Shown here: in pieces, positions 35,341-45,111 of the stretch
Layout: every line of letters starts with the position of its first letter
Numbering within the stretch: the stretch's first letter is position 1
Assembly: GCA_003946805.1 (NCBI GenBank)
Contig: RPSH01000018.1
Span: 16,096-80,095 of the forward strand
Direction: 5' to 3'
Source of the DNA: Bacillus sp. 2B10
GTDB taxonomy: Bacteria > Pseudomonadota > Alphaproteobacteria > Sphingomonadales > Sphingomonadaceae
DNA: 64,000 bases
Position numbers and translations under genes: made by a program
The notes under the pieces: generated by a model
What the model saw: the letters and a program-made list of their open reading frames with translations, nothing else
Database searches by the model: none
Told to the model about the DNA's origin: nothing

Positions 35341-37629
35341 GTGAAGCATCGTCTGACCTGGGCAGCACTGGCTGCCGCTACGGCCATCGTCGCACCGGCC
35401 GCCGCACAGACCGCACCGCTCCTGCCCCTGCCCGCGCAGATGACGCCGGCGGCGGGATCGATCACCATCGCCGATGGTGCGGGGATCGTCGCCGCCACGG
35501 GAGACGCAGGCGCCACCGCCGCCGCGCGCCTGCTGGCCGAGCGGGTGAAGACCGATCGCGGGCTGACGCTGACCACCGCGCCGACGGGCCCGATCGCCTT
35601 CATGCGCGACGCCGCCATCGCCGGCGACGAAGCCTATCGCCTGACCGTCACGCCGACAGGCATCGTCATCGCCGCCAGCGGCGACCGCGGGCTGGTGTGG
35701 GGGGCGATGACGCTGGCGCAGCTGCTCAGCCCCGACGCGAAGTTCGGCCGGCCGGTGCGCGTCGCCGCGACGACGATCGACGACGCGCCGCGCTTCCGCT
35801 GGCGCGGGCTGATGGTCGACGTCACGCGCTCGTTCCAGCCGATCGACACGCTCTACCCGGTCATCGACACGATGGCCGCGCAGAAGCTGAACACGCTGCA
35901 CCTCCACCTGACCGACGATCAGGGATGGCGCGTCGAGATCAAGCGCTACCCGAAGCTGACCGAGATCGGCGGTTTCCGCGAACAGGCGGTGGCCGGCGGC
36001 GGACCGGGGCCGAAGGCCGGCGGCTTCTACACGCAGGACGAGTTGCGCAAGCTCGTCGCCTATGCCGCCCAGCGCGGCATCACCATCGTCCCCGAAATCG
36101 ACATGCCCGGCCACGCGCAGGCAGCGGTCGCGGCCTATCCGGAGGAAGTCGGCGTGCTGGGCGACCGCCCGCCGGTCGGCCATGACTGGGGGGTCAATCC
36201 GTGGCTCTTCTCCCCTAGCCCACGCAGCATGACCTTCATCAAGAACGTGCTGGACGAGCTGATCGACATCTTCCCGTCACAGTTCATCCATGTCGGCGGC
36301 GACGAGGCGGTGAAGGACCAGTGGCAGCGCTCTCCGCAAGTCCAGGCGCAGATGAAGGCGCTGGGCCTCAAGACCGAGAACCAGTTGCAGGGCTGGATGA
36401 TCTCCGAACTGGGCAAGCATCTGGCATCGCGGAACCGCCGCCTGATCGGCTGGGACGAAATCCTCGAGGGCGACGTCCCGACCAGCGCGACCGTCATGTC
36501 GTGGCGCGGCGAGGCGGGCGCGGTGGAAGCGGCGAACAAGGGGCATGACGTGGTCATGTCACCCGCGCCGAACCTGTATCTCGACAGCCTGCAGTCGTCG
36601 GCGCCCGACGAGCCGCCGGGGCGCATCACCTTCCAGACGCTGGAAATGGTCTATGGCTATGAACCCGTCCGCCCCGGCGTGACGGCGGAGGCCGCGGCGC
36701 ATGTGCTGGGCGCGCAGGGCAATGGCTGGTCCGAATATCTGGCGACGGCGAAGCAGAAGGAACACGCCACCTTCCCGCGCCTGTCGGCCATCGCGGAGTT
36801 CACATGGAGCCCGCGCGACAAGCGCGACTGGAAGGGGTTCGTCGAACGCCTCCAGCCGCAGATGCTGCGCTATCAGCGACAGGGGATCGCCGCGGCAGAC
36901 AGCGCCTTCGCCGTCACCTATGCGCTTTCGGGCACGAAGGGCGACGTGCTGCGGGGCAAGTCGTCGAAGCTCACGCTGACGACGCAGACCGGCGCAGGCA
37001 CGATCCGCTACACCACCGACGGCAGCCGGCCGACGCCCCGTTCGCGCGCCTATGCCGCGCCGATCGCGCTCAAGCCGGGGCAGGTCGTGACCGCCGCCGC
37101 CTTCGCGAAGGACGGCCACGCCCTTGCCACCCCGCGCGCGTTCGACGCGACGCGGCCGGCGCTGCTGCGCGCCACCGGATCGGCGGATGTCGTGGCGTGT
37201 CCCAAGGGGGCGCTCGGCCTGCGCGTGCCGCTGGTGTCGGGACAGGTCGGCGACGCGCCGGCGTACAACGTCAACACCTTCGACACCTGTACCCAGGCGC
37301 CCAGGATGCCGCTCGACGTGGCGCAGGCGTTCACGGTCACCGTCGCCCGGCTGCCGCGCCATTACGGTCTGGCGCATGACTTCCGCGCGCTGCGCGGGCA
37401 TTTCGCGGTGACCCAGCATGGCGAGCTGGTGATGCGCACCGGCGGATGCACCGGCACGATCGCCGCGACCTTCCCGCTGCCCGACCCGGACACCGCGCCC
37501 AACCGGTTCACCTTCACCGGCACCTTCGCCCGGCAACCGGGCGACAGCGACGTCTGCCTGCAATTCACCTCCCCGCTATCCGACCCCTATTACACGGTCG
37601 ATACGCTGCAACTGGAAGACGCGAAGTGA
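35341..37629 (+). CDS. GH20 beta-N-acetylhexosaminidase
   Basis: A 762-aa exported exo-enzyme that removes terminal beta-GlcNAc or GalNAc. GTG start with an AGGGGAG ribosome site; signal peptide LTWAALAAATAIVAPAAAQ; Glyco_hydro_20b N-domain; TIM barrel with FRWRGLMVDVTRSFQPIDTL, LHLHLTDDQGWRVEI, IVPEIDMPGHAQA and the catalytic pair in FIHVGGDEAV (Asp321-Glu322), then LIGWDEIL and TVMSWRG. The C-terminus has a chitobiase-type domain (TIRYTTDGSRPTPRSRAYAA) and a further beta domain. First gene of a six-gene operon; its stop overlaps the next start (GTGA). Confidence 0.95.
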   Translation: MKHRLTWAALAAATAIVAPAAAQTAPLLPLPAQMTPAAGSITIADGAGIVAATGDAGATAAARLLAERVKTDRGLTLTTAPTGPIAFMRDAAIAGDEAYRLTVTPTGIVIAASGDRGLVWGAMTLAQLLSPDAKFGRPVRVAATTIDDAPRFRWRGLMVDVTRSFQPIDTLYPVIDTMAAQKLNTLHLHLTDDQGWRVEIKRYPKLTEIGGFREQAVAGGGPGPKAGGFYTQDELRKLVAYAAQRGITIVPEIDMPGHAQAAVAAYPEEVGVLGDRPPVGHDWGVNPWLFSPSPRSMTFIKNVLDELIDIFPSQFIHVGGDEAVKDQWQRSPQVQAQMKALGLKTENQLQGWMISELGKHLASRNRRLIGWDEILEGDVPTSATVMSWRGEAGAVEAANKGHDVVMSPAPNLYLDSLQSSAPDEPPGRITFQTLEMVYGYEPVRPGVTAEAAAHVLGAQGNGWSEYLATAKQKEHATFPRLSAIAEFTWSPRDKRDWKGFVERLQPQMLRYQRQGIAAADSAFAVTYALSGTKGDVLRGKSSKLTLTTQTGAGTIRYTTDGSRPTPRSRAYAAPIALKPGQVVTAAAFAKDGHALATPRAFDATRPALLRATGSADVVACPKGALGLRVPLVSGQVGDAPAYNVNTFDTCTQAPRMPLDVAQAFTVTVARLPRHYGLAHDFRALRGHFAVTQHGELVMRTGGCTGTIAATFPLPDPDTAPNRFTFTGTFARQPGDSDVCLQFTSPLSDPYYTVDTLQLEDAK

Positions 37630-40238
37630 AGCCTGCCCTGTTCCTGCTGCTCGCCGCCGCCCCCGCCGCCCTGTGGGCCGCCCCGCGCGAGACCGTGACG
37701 CTCGACAAGGGGTGGCAGGTGCGCCTCGCCCCCGGTGACGCCGCCGCGAAGGACCATCCCAGGGCCGCCCGCTGGCTGCCCGCCAGCGTGCCCGGCTATG
37801 TCCAGACCGACCTGATCGCGGCAAAGGTGACGCCCGATCCGTTCCTCCGCCTGAACGAAGCCACGATCCAGTGGGTCGGGCGCAGCGACTGGGAATATAA
37901 GGGCACGCTCAACGCCAGCCCCGCGCTGCTGGCGCGCGGCCATGTCGACCTCGTGTTCGACGGGCTCGACACCTTTGCAGAGGTGTTCGTCAACGGCACG
38001 AAGCTGCTCGCCGCCGACAATGCCCATCGCCGCTGGCGTGCCGATGCGAAACCGCTGCTGAAGGCCGGCGCGAACGACATCCGCATCGCGTTCAAATCGC
38101 CGCTGGGCGTGCTGAAGCCGATGGTCGCCGGGCTCGAGAACCCGCTGCCCGGCGAATATGATTCGACCGCGGGCGACGAGCCCGAGGCGCGCCAGACCTC
38201 GCCCTATATCCGCAAGCCCAAATACCATTACGGCTGGGACTGGGGTCCCCGCATCCTGAACGTCGGCCCCAATGGCGCGGTGAAGGTCGATGCGTGGGAC
38301 GATGTCCGCATCGAGATCCTGCGCGTGCAGCAGGAGGCGGTGACCCCCGCCGAGGCGCGGCTGTCCGCCGACGTCACCATCGTCGCCGATCGCGCCGCGA
38401 CGGTACAGGTCGATGCGATCGTCACCGGTCCCGACGGCACCGCCGTCCGCGCCAGCCGCAGCGTCGCGGTGGTCCCGGGTGAGAACCGGGTCAGCGTCCC
38501 CGTCGCCATCGCCAGTCCGAAGCTGTGGTATCCCGCCGGCTATGGCGCGCAGCCGCTCTACACCGTCGCCACCGAAACCCGGCTGGACGGGGAAGTGGTC
38601 GATCGGCAGCAGCGCTCGACCGGCATCCGCACCGTCGAACTGGTCCGCGAAAAGGACGCGATCGGCCGCGGCATGCTGTTCCGCATCAACGGCATTCCGG
38701 TGTTCGCCAAGGGCGCGAACCTGATCCCGTTCGACAGCTTCGGCCCGCGCGTCACCGACACGTACATGGCGAAGATCCTGTCCGACGCCAGGCGCGCGAA
38801 CATGAACATGCTGCGCATCTGGGGCGGCGGCATGTATCTGCCCGACAGCTTCTTCGACACTGCCGACCGGCTGGGGCTGATGATCTGGTCGGACTTCATG
38901 TTCGGCGGCGCGATCACCCCCTACGATCCCGATTATCGCGAGACGGTGAGGATCGAGGCGGAGGAACAGGTCGACCGGGTGCAGGCGCATCCCTCGATCG
39001 TGCTGTGGTCGGGCAACAACGAAGTGCTGTCGGGCTGGGAAGGCTGGAGCGACCGCACCGCGTTCAAGAAGCGGGTCGGCGCCGACGAACAGGAACGCAT
39101 CGGCGTCGGCATGGCGATCCTGTTCGACCGCGTGCTGCGCGACGCCGCCGAACGCCGCGACGCCGACGTGCCTTACTGGCCGGGCAGCCCTAGCGCCAAT
39201 TACGAGGGCAAGCCCGATCAGGACGCCAATGGCGACCGCCATTACTGGGACGTATGGGGCGGCAAGAAGCCCGCTACCGCCTATCTCGACAGTTGCCCGC
39301 GCTTCATGTCCGAATATGGATTGCAGGCGATGCCCGACATGGCGACCATCGCGAAGTTCGCCGATGCGAAGGATCTGGCGATCGATTCGCCGGTGATGAC
39401 CGCGCACCAGAAATTCCTGAAGGGCGCCGGGCAACAGCGGCTGCTCGACTATATCCGCATGCGCTACCGGGAGCCGCGCGACTTCGCCGACTTCGTGTAC
39501 CTGTCGCAAGTGATGCAGGCCGACGGCATCCAGCTCGGTGCGCTCCACCATCGCGCCTGCCGCCCGGTGACCAGCGGCACGCTCTACTGGCAGTTGAACG
39601 ACGTGTGGCCCGGCGCGTCATGGTCCAGCATCGACTATTATGGCCGGTGGAAGGCGCTGCACTTCGCCGCGCGGCGGTTCTTCGCGACGCTGGCGGTATC
39701 GGCGGGCCGCCGCGAGAACGGCACGACCGAGGTGTCGCTGATCTCCGATCGCACCGTGCCGGTGGCGGCGCGCTGGCGGGTGCGGACGGTCGATGTCGAC
39801 GGCCGCGCGACGATGGCGCACGACGCAGCGGTGCAGTTGCCCGCGCTGTCGGCGACCAGGGTCGCGACGCTGACCGACGCCGATCTGTTCAAGGGCGCCG
39901 ACCCGGCACGCAGCGTCGCGGTGGTCGAGCTGCTGGTCGACGGGCAGGTCGCGTCGCGCGCGCTGGTATCGGCGCTGCCCGAAAAGGCGATGGCGCTGCC
40001 CGATCCGGAGCTGACGACCCGCTGGTCTGTGGTCGACGGCAAGCCGGCGCTGACCGTCACCGCCAAACGCCTCGCCCGCGCGCTGTGGATCGGCTTCGGT
40101 ACGCTCGACGTGCAGGCATCCGACAATTTCCTCGACCTGCTGCCCGGCGAAAGCGTGACGGTGACGATCGAGGGCAAGGCGTCGGCCGGGGCATTAAAAA
40201 AGGCGCTGCGGCTACAAACGCTGGGGGCCGGCAAATGA
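37626..40238 (+). CDS. GH2 beta-mannosidase
   Basis: An 870-aa exported glycosidase expected to remove the core beta-1,4-mannose of N-glycans. GTG start inside the GH20 stop; signal peptide FLLLAAAPAALWA. The fold follows the mannosidase branch of GH2: VPGYVQTDLIAAKVTPDPFL, SDWEYKG, YHYGWDWGPRI, IRTVELVREKD, RANMNMLRIWGGGMYLPD, the acid/base Glu in LWSGNNEVL (Glu466) and the nucleophile in FMSEYGLQAMP (Glu563), then SGTLYWQLNDVWPGASWSS. The NMLRIWGGGxYxxDxF and GNNE signatures separate mannosidases from beta-galactosidases. Coupled to the GH3 gene by ATGA. Confidence 0.94.
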   Translation: MKPALFLLLAAAPAALWAAPRETVTLDKGWQVRLAPGDAAAKDHPRAARWLPASVPGYVQTDLIAAKVTPDPFLRLNEATIQWVGRSDWEYKGTLNASPALLARGHVDLVFDGLDTFAEVFVNGTKLLAADNAHRRWRADAKPLLKAGANDIRIAFKSPLGVLKPMVAGLENPLPGEYDSTAGDEPEARQTSPYIRKPKYHYGWDWGPRILNVGPNGAVKVDAWDDVRIEILRVQQEAVTPAEARLSADVTIVADRAATVQVDAIVTGPDGTAVRASRSVAVVPGENRVSVPVAIASPKLWYPAGYGAQPLYTVATETRLDGEVVDRQQRSTGIRTVELVREKDAIGRGMLFRINGIPVFAKGANLIPFDSFGPRVTDTYMAKILSDARRANMNMLRIWGGGMYLPDSFFDTADRLGLMIWSDFMFGGAITPYDPDYRETVRIEAEEQVDRVQAHPSIVLWSGNNEVLSGWEGWSDRTAFKKRVGADEQERIGVGMAILFDRVLRDAAERRDADVPYWPGSPSANYEGKPDQDANGDRHYWDVWGGKKPATAYLDSCPRFMSEYGLQAMPDMATIAKFADAKDLAIDSPVMTAHQKFLKGAGQQRLLDYIRMRYREPRDFADFVYLSQVMQADGIQLGALHHRACRPVTSGTLYWQLNDVWPGASWSSIDYYGRWKALHFAARRFFATLAVSAGRRENGTTEVSLISDRTVPVAARWRVRTVDVDGRATMAHDAAVQLPALSATRVATLTDADLFKGADPARSVAVVELLVDGQVASRALVSALPEKAMALPDPELTTRWSVVDGKPALTVTAKRLARALWIGFGTLDVQASDNFLDLLPGESVTVTIEGKASAGALKKALRLQTLGAGK

Positions 40239-42820
40239 GCATCCTCCTCGCGCTGCTCGCCGGTGCCACCGAGCCCGATCCGCAGATCGCCGCGACCATC
40301 GCGGCGATGACCCCGGCGGAAAAGGCGGCCCAGTTGCAGAGCACCGCCCCGGCGCAGGGCGACGTGCTGCCGGCCTACGACTATTGGAACGAGGCGCTGC
40401 ACGGCCTCGCGCGCAACGGGGTCGCCACCGTGTTTCCGCAAGCGATCGGGCTGGCGGCGACGTGGGACGCACCGCTGATGGAGCGGATCGGCACCGTCGT
40501 GTCGACCGAGGCGCGCGCCAAATACAACGCGCTGCCGGGCAAGGACCGGCGGCGCTACGAGGGGCTGACGATCTGGTCGCCCAACATCAACATCTTCCGC
40601 GATCCGCGCTGGGGCCGCGGCATGGAAACCTATGGCGAGGACCCGGTGCTGACCGGCGCGATGGCGGTCGGCTATGTCCGCGGGCTGCAAGGTCCCGACC
40701 CGCTGCAACCGCGCGTCATCGCCACGCCGAAACATCTGGTCGCGCATAGCGGGCCGGAGGCGGGCCGCGACGCGTTCAGCGTGCAGACCGCACCCTATGA
40801 CATGGAGGCGACCTACCTCCCCGCCTTCCGCCGCGCGCTGACCGAGGGCAAGGCGCAGTCGGTAATGTGCGCCTATAACAGCGTCCACGGCGTGCCGGTC
40901 TGTGCCGCCGGCTGGCTGTACAACGAACGGCTGCGCCGCGACTGGGGCTGGAACGGGCTGGTCGTGTCGGACTGCGACGCGATCGGCAACATCGCGCATT
41001 ACCAGCGCTACGCCCTCGACAACGCGGCCGGCTCCGCCGCCGCGATCAATGCCGGCATGGACCTCAATTGCGGCTCGGCTTACGCGGCGCTGCCGCGTGC
41101 GCTGGCGCGCGGGCTGACGACGCAGGCGGTGATCGACCGCGCGCTCACCCGCACCTTCGAGGCCCGCAAGCGGCTGGGCGATGCGTTCGGCGCGAAGAGC
41201 CGCTGGGACGCGATTCCCGCCGGCGCGCTCCACACCCCCGCCAACCGCGCGCTGGCGCTGGAGGCGGCGCGCAAGTCGCTGGTACTGCTCCAGAACAATG
41301 GCGTCCTGCCGCTGAAGCGCGGTGCGAAAATCGCGGTCGTCGGCCCCAATGCCGACAGCCTCGACGTGCTGGAGGCCAATTACAACGGCACCTCCGCCGA
41401 TCCGGTGACACCGCTCAAGGGGCTGAGCGACCGGTTCGCGGTATCCTATGCGCAGGGGTCGACGCTGGCCGACGGCGTGCCGCTGGTCGTGCCGCAAACC
41501 GCGTTCGGCGCGGGGCTGAAGGCCGAGTTCTTCGCCGATCCGGCGATGACCGGCACCCCGGTCCTGACCCGCACCGACCGCACGATCGATTTCAACTGGG
41601 CGCGCACCAGCCCTGCCGCCAACCTGCCGGTCGACCGCTACGGCGTGCGCTGGTCGGGCACGCTGACCCCGCCGGGGCCAGGCCGCTACACGCTGCGCAT
41701 CGACATCAACCGCTGCTGGGACAAATGTTCGGGCCGCGACAGCGTGAAGCTGTGGGTCGACGGGCGTGACGTACTGACCGCCACCGGCACCACTGCCGCC
41801 GTCGAAGGCGCCGCCAACGACAGCAAGTCCGAACGGATGGAGGCGGTGTTCGACTTCACCGACGCGACGCCCAAACCCTTCCGCCTCGACCTGACCCATG
41901 CCAGCACCGACGACAGCATCCGCCTGACATGGATCGCGCCCGCCGATCCGCAGCGCGCACAGGCCGTCGCCGCCGCGCAACAGGCAGACGCCGTCATAGC
42001 GTTCGTCGGCCTCTCCCCCGCCGTCGAGGGCGAGGCGCTGCGCCTCGAAGTCGCCGGCTTCTCGGGCGGCGACCGCACCGACATCGCGCTCCCCGCCGTG
42101 CAGCAGCAACTGCTCGAAGCGGTCAAGGCATCGGGCAAGCCGCTGGTCGTCGTCCTCCTGTCGGGCAGCGCCGTCGCGATGGAATGGGCCACGCGAAACG
42201 CCGACGCGATCGTCGCCGGCTGGTATCCGGGCGAGGTCGGCGGCACCGCGATCGCCGATGTGCTCGACGGCACCGCCAACCCCTCGGGCCGCCTGCCCGT
42301 CACCTTCTATGCGAAGACGAGCGACCTGCCCGCCTTCGTCGATTACAACATGAAGGGCCGCACCTATCGCTATTTCGACGGCACCCCGCTGTGGGGCTTC
42401 GGCCATGGCCTGAGCTACACCAGCTACGCCTATGCGCAAGCGAAGGCCCCCGCGACGCTGACCGCCGGCCAGCCGCTCACCGTCACCGCGCGCATCACCA
42501 ACACCGGCAGGCGCGCCGGCGAGGAAGTCGCGCAGGCCTATCTGATCGGACCGCCCGCGCTCAACAGGATCGGCGCGTGGAACGACCCCGTCCTGCGCCA
42601 CAGCCTCGCCGGTTTCCAGCGGGTGGCGCTGAAACACGGACAGGCCAGGACGGTGACCTTCACCCTCGACCCGCGGATGCTCAGCACCGTCTCGCTCGAC
42701 GGCACGCGGGCGGTGCGCCCCGGTGCCTATCGCCTGTTCGTCGGCGGCGGCCAGCCGGGCAGCGTCCCCGGACAGGAAATCGCCTTCACTATCACCGGCA
42801 CGCAGGAGTTGCCGAAATGA
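40235..42820 (+). CDS. GH3 glycosidase of the beta-xylosidase type with an inserted PA14 domain
   Basis: An 861-aa enzyme. The N-terminal GH3 barrel shows WNEALHGLARNGVATVFPQA, WSPNINIFRDPRWGRGMETY, the lysine-histidine region TPKHLVAHSGPE and the nucleophile loop GLVVSDCDAIGNI (Asp246). The C-terminal GH3 domain is split by a PA14-type module (AEFFADPAMTGTPVLTRTDR to SIRLTWIAPADP) and followed by an FnIII-like end. SDCDA together with PA14 is typical of the beta-xylosidase/arabinosidase branch. In an N-glycan locus the natural candidate substrate is core beta-1,2-xylose. The N-terminus MSILLALLAGA is a short export signal at best. It overlaps both neighbours by ATGA. Confidence 0.9.
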   Translation: MSILLALLAGATEPDPQIAATIAAMTPAEKAAQLQSTAPAQGDVLPAYDYWNEALHGLARNGVATVFPQAIGLAATWDAPLMERIGTVVSTEARAKYNALPGKDRRRYEGLTIWSPNINIFRDPRWGRGMETYGEDPVLTGAMAVGYVRGLQGPDPLQPRVIATPKHLVAHSGPEAGRDAFSVQTAPYDMEATYLPAFRRALTEGKAQSVMCAYNSVHGVPVCAAGWLYNERLRRDWGWNGLVVSDCDAIGNIAHYQRYALDNAAGSAAAINAGMDLNCGSAYAALPRALARGLTTQAVIDRALTRTFEARKRLGDAFGAKSRWDAIPAGALHTPANRALALEAARKSLVLLQNNGVLPLKRGAKIAVVGPNADSLDVLEANYNGTSADPVTPLKGLSDRFAVSYAQGSTLADGVPLVVPQTAFGAGLKAEFFADPAMTGTPVLTRTDRTIDFNWARTSPAANLPVDRYGVRWSGTLTPPGPGRYTLRIDINRCWDKCSGRDSVKLWVDGRDVLTATGTTAAVEGAANDSKSERMEAVFDFTDATPKPFRLDLTHASTDDSIRLTWIAPADPQRAQAVAAAQQADAVIAFVGLSPAVEGEALRLEVAGFSGGDRTDIALPAVQQQLLEAVKASGKPLVVVLLSGSAVAMEWATRNADAIVAGWYPGEVGGTAIADVLDGTANPSGRLPVTFYAKTSDLPAFVDYNMKGRTYRYFDGTPLWGFGHGLSYTSYAYAQAKAPATLTAGQPLTVTARITNTGRRAGEEVAQAYLIGPPALNRIGAWNDPVLRHSLAGFQRVALKHGQARTVTFTLDPRMLSTVSLDGTRAVRPGAYRLFVGGGQPGSVPGQEIAFTITGTQELPK

Positions 42821-45111
42821 CCATCCTTTCCCGCCGCGCGCTGCTGGGCGGCACCGCCGCGCTCGCCTTCATCGACGCGCTGCCGGTCGGCGCGGCGACC
42901 ACCGCGCCCGCCCGCCCCGACCTGTTCATCGGCACCGGCGGCGACGGCCACACCTTTCCCGGCGCGACGATGCCGTTCGGGATGGTGCAGCTGTCGCCCG
43001 ACACCGACACCGCGCGGTGGGCGACCTGTTCGGGCTATCACAAGGACGACACGTCGATCCTGGGGTTCAGCCACACGCACCTGTCGGGCACCGGCATCGG
43101 CGACATGCTCGACGTGCTGGTCGTGCCGACACGCGGGCCGGTGCTGCTCGACGGCGGCCCGCTCGACGATCCGGACAAGGGCTATCGCCAGCGCTTCAGC
43201 CAAGAGGTCGCCGAACCCGGCTATTACGCCGTCACCCTCGAAAGCGGGGTCCGGTCCGAACTGACCGTCACCGACCGCACCGGCATCCACCGCCACCGCT
43301 TTCCCGCCGGCACCGGCCATATCCTGATCGACCTGTCGCACCTCGTGCTCGAAGGGCCGAACCAGCGCCCCTATATCGACGAGGCCGCGCTGACCCTCGA
43401 ACCCGATGGCAGCATCACCGGCACGCGCCGGGTGTTCCGCTGGGCCAAGGGGCGCCGCATCTTCTTCGCGATGCAGTTGTCGCGCAAACCCGACCGGGTC
43501 GAGTTCTTCGGCGACGCCGACACACCCGCCGGCAACAGCGGCGTCACCGGCAAGCGGCTGAAGGCCGTCCTGCATTACGACGACGCCGGTGCCGCACCGA
43601 TCGTCATCCGCACCGGCATCTCGGCGGTCGACCTGCCCGGCGCGAAGGCGAACCTCGCCGCCGAGGCGAGGCACTGGGATTTCGACCGCTATGCCCGCGC
43701 CGCACGCACGGCATGGGCGCGCGAGATGGACCTGATGCGCTTCGAAGGGGGCACGCCGCAGCAGCGCACCGTCGCCGCCTCCGCGCTCTATCATGCCTCG
43801 ATCGGCCCGACGCTCTTCTCCGACGTCGACGGCCGCTATGTCGGGCTGGACCGCAAGGTCCACACCGTGCCGAAGGGCGAGACCGCCTACAGCGCCTATT
43901 CGCTGTGGGACACCTATCGCGCCTTCCACCCGCTCCAGACACTGATCCGCCCCGACCTGACCCGCCGGTTCGTCGGCGACCTGATCCGCCAGACGCAGCA
44001 GAGCCCGTTCGGCCCGCCGGTCTGGCCGTTGCAGGGGGTGGAAACCGGGACGATGATCGGCTGGCACGCGGTCCCCGTCCTCGCCGAAGCCCGCGCCAAG
44101 GGGGTGCCCGGCGACTATGCCGCGGCATGGCCCGGCGTGCGCAAGCGCTCGTTCGACTGGACAACCCCCAATCTCGACAACAGCATCGGGGTGCAGGTCT
44201 ATGACGAACTGGGCTATGCGCCCGCCGACCGCATCTTCGAAAGCGTGTCGAAGACGCTCGAATATGCCTATGACGACTATGCCGGCACGTTCATCGCCGA
44301 TGCGGCGGGCGATGCTGCCGGCGCGGCGCGGCTGCGCAGGCGTTCGGGCAACTGGCGCAACGTGTTCGACGCGAAGCTGGGCTTCGCCCGCGCGCGGCTG
44401 GCCGATGGCAGCTGGGCCGAACCCTTCGCGCCCAACGGCATCGGCCATATGAAGAAATGGCGCGACTATACCGAGAGCAACAGCTGGCAGGCGACCTTCC
44501 TCAACCAGCATGACATTTACGGGCTGATCGCGGCGATGGGCGGCGATGCCGCGTTCGAGGCGAAGCTGGACGGGCTGTTCAACGCCTCGTCCGAACTGCC
44601 CGCCGACGCGCCGCCCGATATCTCGGGGCTGGTCGGGCAGTACGCGCACGGCAACGAACCGAGCCACCACGTCGCATACATGTATGCGTACTGCGGTGCC
44701 CCGTGGAAGACGCAGGCGATGGTCCGCCGGCTGCTGACCGAAATGTACCACGACCGTCCCGACGGCATCATCGGCAACGACGATTGCGGCCAGATGAGCG
44801 CATGGTATCTGCTCTCGGCGCTCGGCTTCTATCCGGTCGATCCGGTCAGCGCGACCTATGTGCTCGGCTCCCCGCTGTTCGACCGCGCGACGATAGCGGT
44901 CGGCGGCGGCCGCAAGCTGGTGGTGGAGGCGCGCGGCAACGCCCCCGACCGCCCCTATGTCCGGTCGGTGACGTGGAACGGACGGCCATGGACCAGAAGC
45001 TGGATCGCGCATGCCGATCTGGCGAAGGGCGGGCGGCTGGTGTTCGAAATGTCGGCGACCCCGAACAAGGCGTTCGGCCGCGCGCCAGAGGATCGCCCCG
45101 GCCGCGCATGA
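42817..45111 (+). CDS. GH92 alpha-mannosidase
   Basis: A 764-aa calcium-dependent exo-alpha-mannosidase. Tat-type signal (LSRRALLGGTAALAFIDALP). N-terminal beta-sandwich domain (FIGTGGDGHTFPGATMPFGM, FSHTHLSGTGIGDM) and (alpha/alpha)6 catalytic domain (YSLWDTYRAFHPLQTLI, YTESNSWQATFLNQHD). The catalytic acid lies in HGNEPSHHVAYMY (Glu614), and the base pair in GNDDCGQMSAWY (Asp655-Asp656). GH92 enzymes trim alpha-1,2, -1,3 or -1,6 mannose from N-glycans; linkage cannot be told here. It shares ATGA overlaps with GH3 and with the unassigned gene downstream. Confidence 0.96.
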   Translation: MTILSRRALLGGTAALAFIDALPVGAATTAPARPDLFIGTGGDGHTFPGATMPFGMVQLSPDTDTARWATCSGYHKDDTSILGFSHTHLSGTGIGDMLDVLVVPTRGPVLLDGGPLDDPDKGYRQRFSQEVAEPGYYAVTLESGVRSELTVTDRTGIHRHRFPAGTGHILIDLSHLVLEGPNQRPYIDEAALTLEPDGSITGTRRVFRWAKGRRIFFAMQLSRKPDRVEFFGDADTPAGNSGVTGKRLKAVLHYDDAGAAPIVIRTGISAVDLPGAKANLAAEARHWDFDRYARAARTAWAREMDLMRFEGGTPQQRTVAASALYHASIGPTLFSDVDGRYVGLDRKVHTVPKGETAYSAYSLWDTYRAFHPLQTLIRPDLTRRFVGDLIRQTQQSPFGPPVWPLQGVETGTMIGWHAVPVLAEARAKGVPGDYAAAWPGVRKRSFDWTTPNLDNSIGVQVYDELGYAPADRIFESVSKTLEYAYDDYAGTFIADAAGDAAGAARLRRRSGNWRNVFDAKLGFARARLADGSWAEPFAPNGIGHMKKWRDYTESNSWQATFLNQHDIYGLIAAMGGDAAFEAKLDGLFNASSELPADAPPDISGLVGQYAHGNEPSHHVAYMYAYCGAPWKTQAMVRRLLTEMYHDRPDGIIGNDDCGQMSAWYLLSALGFYPVDPVSATYVLGSPLFDRATIAVGGGRKLVVEARGNAPDRPYVRSVTWNGRPWTRSWIAHADLAKGGRLVFEMSATPNKAFGRAPEDRPGRA

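Noticed and set aside
32379..35618. Very long open frames antisense to real genes (32379-35618, 39638-42637 and 42727-45603 on the minus strand)
   Set aside because: They mirror genuine receptor and glycosidase genes, are rich in Arg/Gly/Ala/Asp, lack domains, and result from high GC third-codon positions.
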